Assembly (NCBI GenBank): GCA_030151635.1
Contig: JASLDF010000196.1
Span: forward strand, 1-23,155
Reading direction: 5' to 3'
Length of the DNA stretch: 23,155 nucleotides
Source of the DNA: Bacteroides sp.
GTDB lineage: Bacteria; Bacteroidota; Bacteroidia; Bacteroidales; Bacteroidaceae
The translations under genes were made by a program, and so were the position numbers. Shown here piece by piece: positions 22,388 through 23,155 of the stretch. The notes beneath the pieces were generated by a model that searched no databases, was not told where the DNA came from, and saw nothing but the letters and a program-made list of their open reading frames with translations. Each line of letters begins with the position of its first letter. Positions within the stretch are counted from its first letter, which is position 1.

Positions 22388-23155
22388 ATGAACAACTTTT
22401 ATATCTACCTACTTTCATCAAGTGCTTGTTTGGCGGTACTCTATCTATTTTACAAATGGGTGTGGAGCAGTGAAAAACGATTTTCAATCAGTAGAACAGT
22501 ACTATTGCTGATTCCTTTTACTTCATTTATCATCCCTATTATCCCATGGCAAACCTTATTGAGCATGGGGGCGACAGATATAGAGGCACCGATCTATGAA
22601 GCACTATTGACTGCTAACTTAAATGGTTTCCTTGTTGAGATTGAACCTGTGGCTCAGAACTATTCAATATGGAGCTTTCTACTGATAATACCACTGGTAG
22701 GAATGCTTGTTGTGTTTGTAATGCAGAATTGGGAAAAGGTGAGAATCTTCCAATACATTAAAAAGCACAAAGCAACCACCACCCATATTGAACCCAATAT
22801 AAAACTCATTATAGTAGACGATATAAACGTAGTACCCTTTAGTTGGCAGCAGTATATTGTTCTATCTAAAGAAGATTACAAACAAAATGGTGCACAAATA
22901 TTGGCACACGAAATGGCACACATCCACCTAAAACACACATGGGATTTAGAATACATCAACCTCATAATCGTCTTGCAATGGTTTAACCCTGCAGCATGGC
23001 TTTTAAAACGAGAGCTACAGCTGGTACACGAATATCAAGCCGACAACCGAGTCATTCAATCGGGAATTAATGCACAATCTTATCAATTATTATTAATAAA
23101 GAAGTCCGTGGGCAATTACATGTTCAACCTAGGGAACAGTTTTAACCACGGGCAT
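22388..23155 (+). CDS. M56-family (BlaR1/MecR1-type) membrane metallopeptidase, 3' end outside the window
   Basis: The frame runs from the ATG at 22388 for 256 codons to the window edge without a stop, so the gene is incomplete here. It has N-terminal membrane segments (about 2-21, 36-53 and 92-112), then a cytosolic peptidase domain with the zinc motif HEMAH (His174, Glu175, His178) followed by HEYQAD with Glu215 as the probable third ligand, and further hydrophobic segments between. This is the BlaR1/MecR1 peptidase M56 pattern, in which signal binding activates cleavage that relieves repression by the partner repressor. The extracellular sensor or C-terminal domain lies outside the window, so the signal cannot be named. 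It shares the promoter of the upstream repressor gene. Confidence 0.9.
   Translation, partial: MNNFYIYLLSSSACLAVLYLFYKWVWSSEKRFSISRTVLLLIPFTSFIIPIIPWQTLLSMGATDIEAPIYEALLTANLNGFLVEIEPVAQNYSIWSFLLIIPLVGMLVVFVMQNWEKVRIFQYIKKHKATTTHIEPNIKLIIVDDINVVPFSWQQYIVLSKEDYKQNGAQILAHEMAHIHLKHTWDLEYINLIIVLQWFNPAAWLLKRELQLVHEYQADNRVIQSGINAQSYQLLLIKKSVGNYMFNLGNSFNHGH

Noticed and set aside
21993..23155. Beta-lactam resistance operon
   Set aside because: A BlaI/M56 pair is present, but no beta-lactamase or penicillin-binding sensor domain is visible in the window, and such pairs are common in this phylum without that role.

Overview
The window is about 23 kb of AT-rich chromosomal DNA that looks like Bacteroidota, probably Bacteroidales. 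Supporting signs are matches to the TAnnTTTG -7 promoter element ahead of several genes, short A-rich leaders with weak Shine-Dalgarno sites, lipoproteins with BACON domains, a PorT-like outer-membrane barrel, a patatin fused to a surface-antigen barrel, and paired Dps genes next to an OxyR. I see no rRNA, tRNA, CRISPR array, transposase or complete mobile element. Species cannot be assigned from this alone.

Layout. 141-4391: a very large SF1 (UPF1/COG1112-like) helicase with a C-terminal Vsr/MTES_1575-type nuclease domain, standing alone. 4434-5423: an outer-membrane barrel protein and a small membrane protein, closed by a strong terminator. 5761-8287: an oxidative-stress cluster of two Dps paralogues on the minus strand and a divergent oxyR; both dps promoters carry the same tandem OxyR-like operator at the same distance from the -7 box. 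8288-9142: a palindrome-rich stretch with an unrecognised, possibly decayed reading frame. 9143-10237: a membrane-anchored protein with a retropepsin-like C-terminal domain whose catalytic Asp-Thr-Gly is lost. 10319-11466 (minus): a lipoprotein and a two-helix membrane protein, probably one operon. 11803-14103: patatin-type outer-membrane phospholipase. 14296-15039: LiaF-like membrane protein. 15229-15858 and 21033-21605: two paralogous DEDDh exonucleases. 15966-16766: formate/nitrite channel. 17081-17608 (minus): GNAT-like acetyltransferase. 17895-18731: agmatine-deiminase/PAD_porph-fold protein in which the catalytic Cys position reads Ser. 18972-20480 (minus): lipoprotein with two BACON domains. 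21993-23155: BlaI/MecI-type repressor followed by an M56 (BlaR1-type) metallopeptidase cut by the window edge, preceded by three tandem copies of a dyad that overlaps the promoter.

Most genes are single transcription units separated by strong hairpin terminators. The clearest regulatory modules are OxyR/Dps (peroxide response with iron sequestration) and BlaI/BlaR1 (signal-dependent derepression). The most unusual points are the matched OxyR operators on both dps genes, the triple BlaI-type operator, two enzyme-fold proteins whose catalytic residue is replaced, and the solitary helicase-nuclease, which is a plausible but unproven genome-defence protein.
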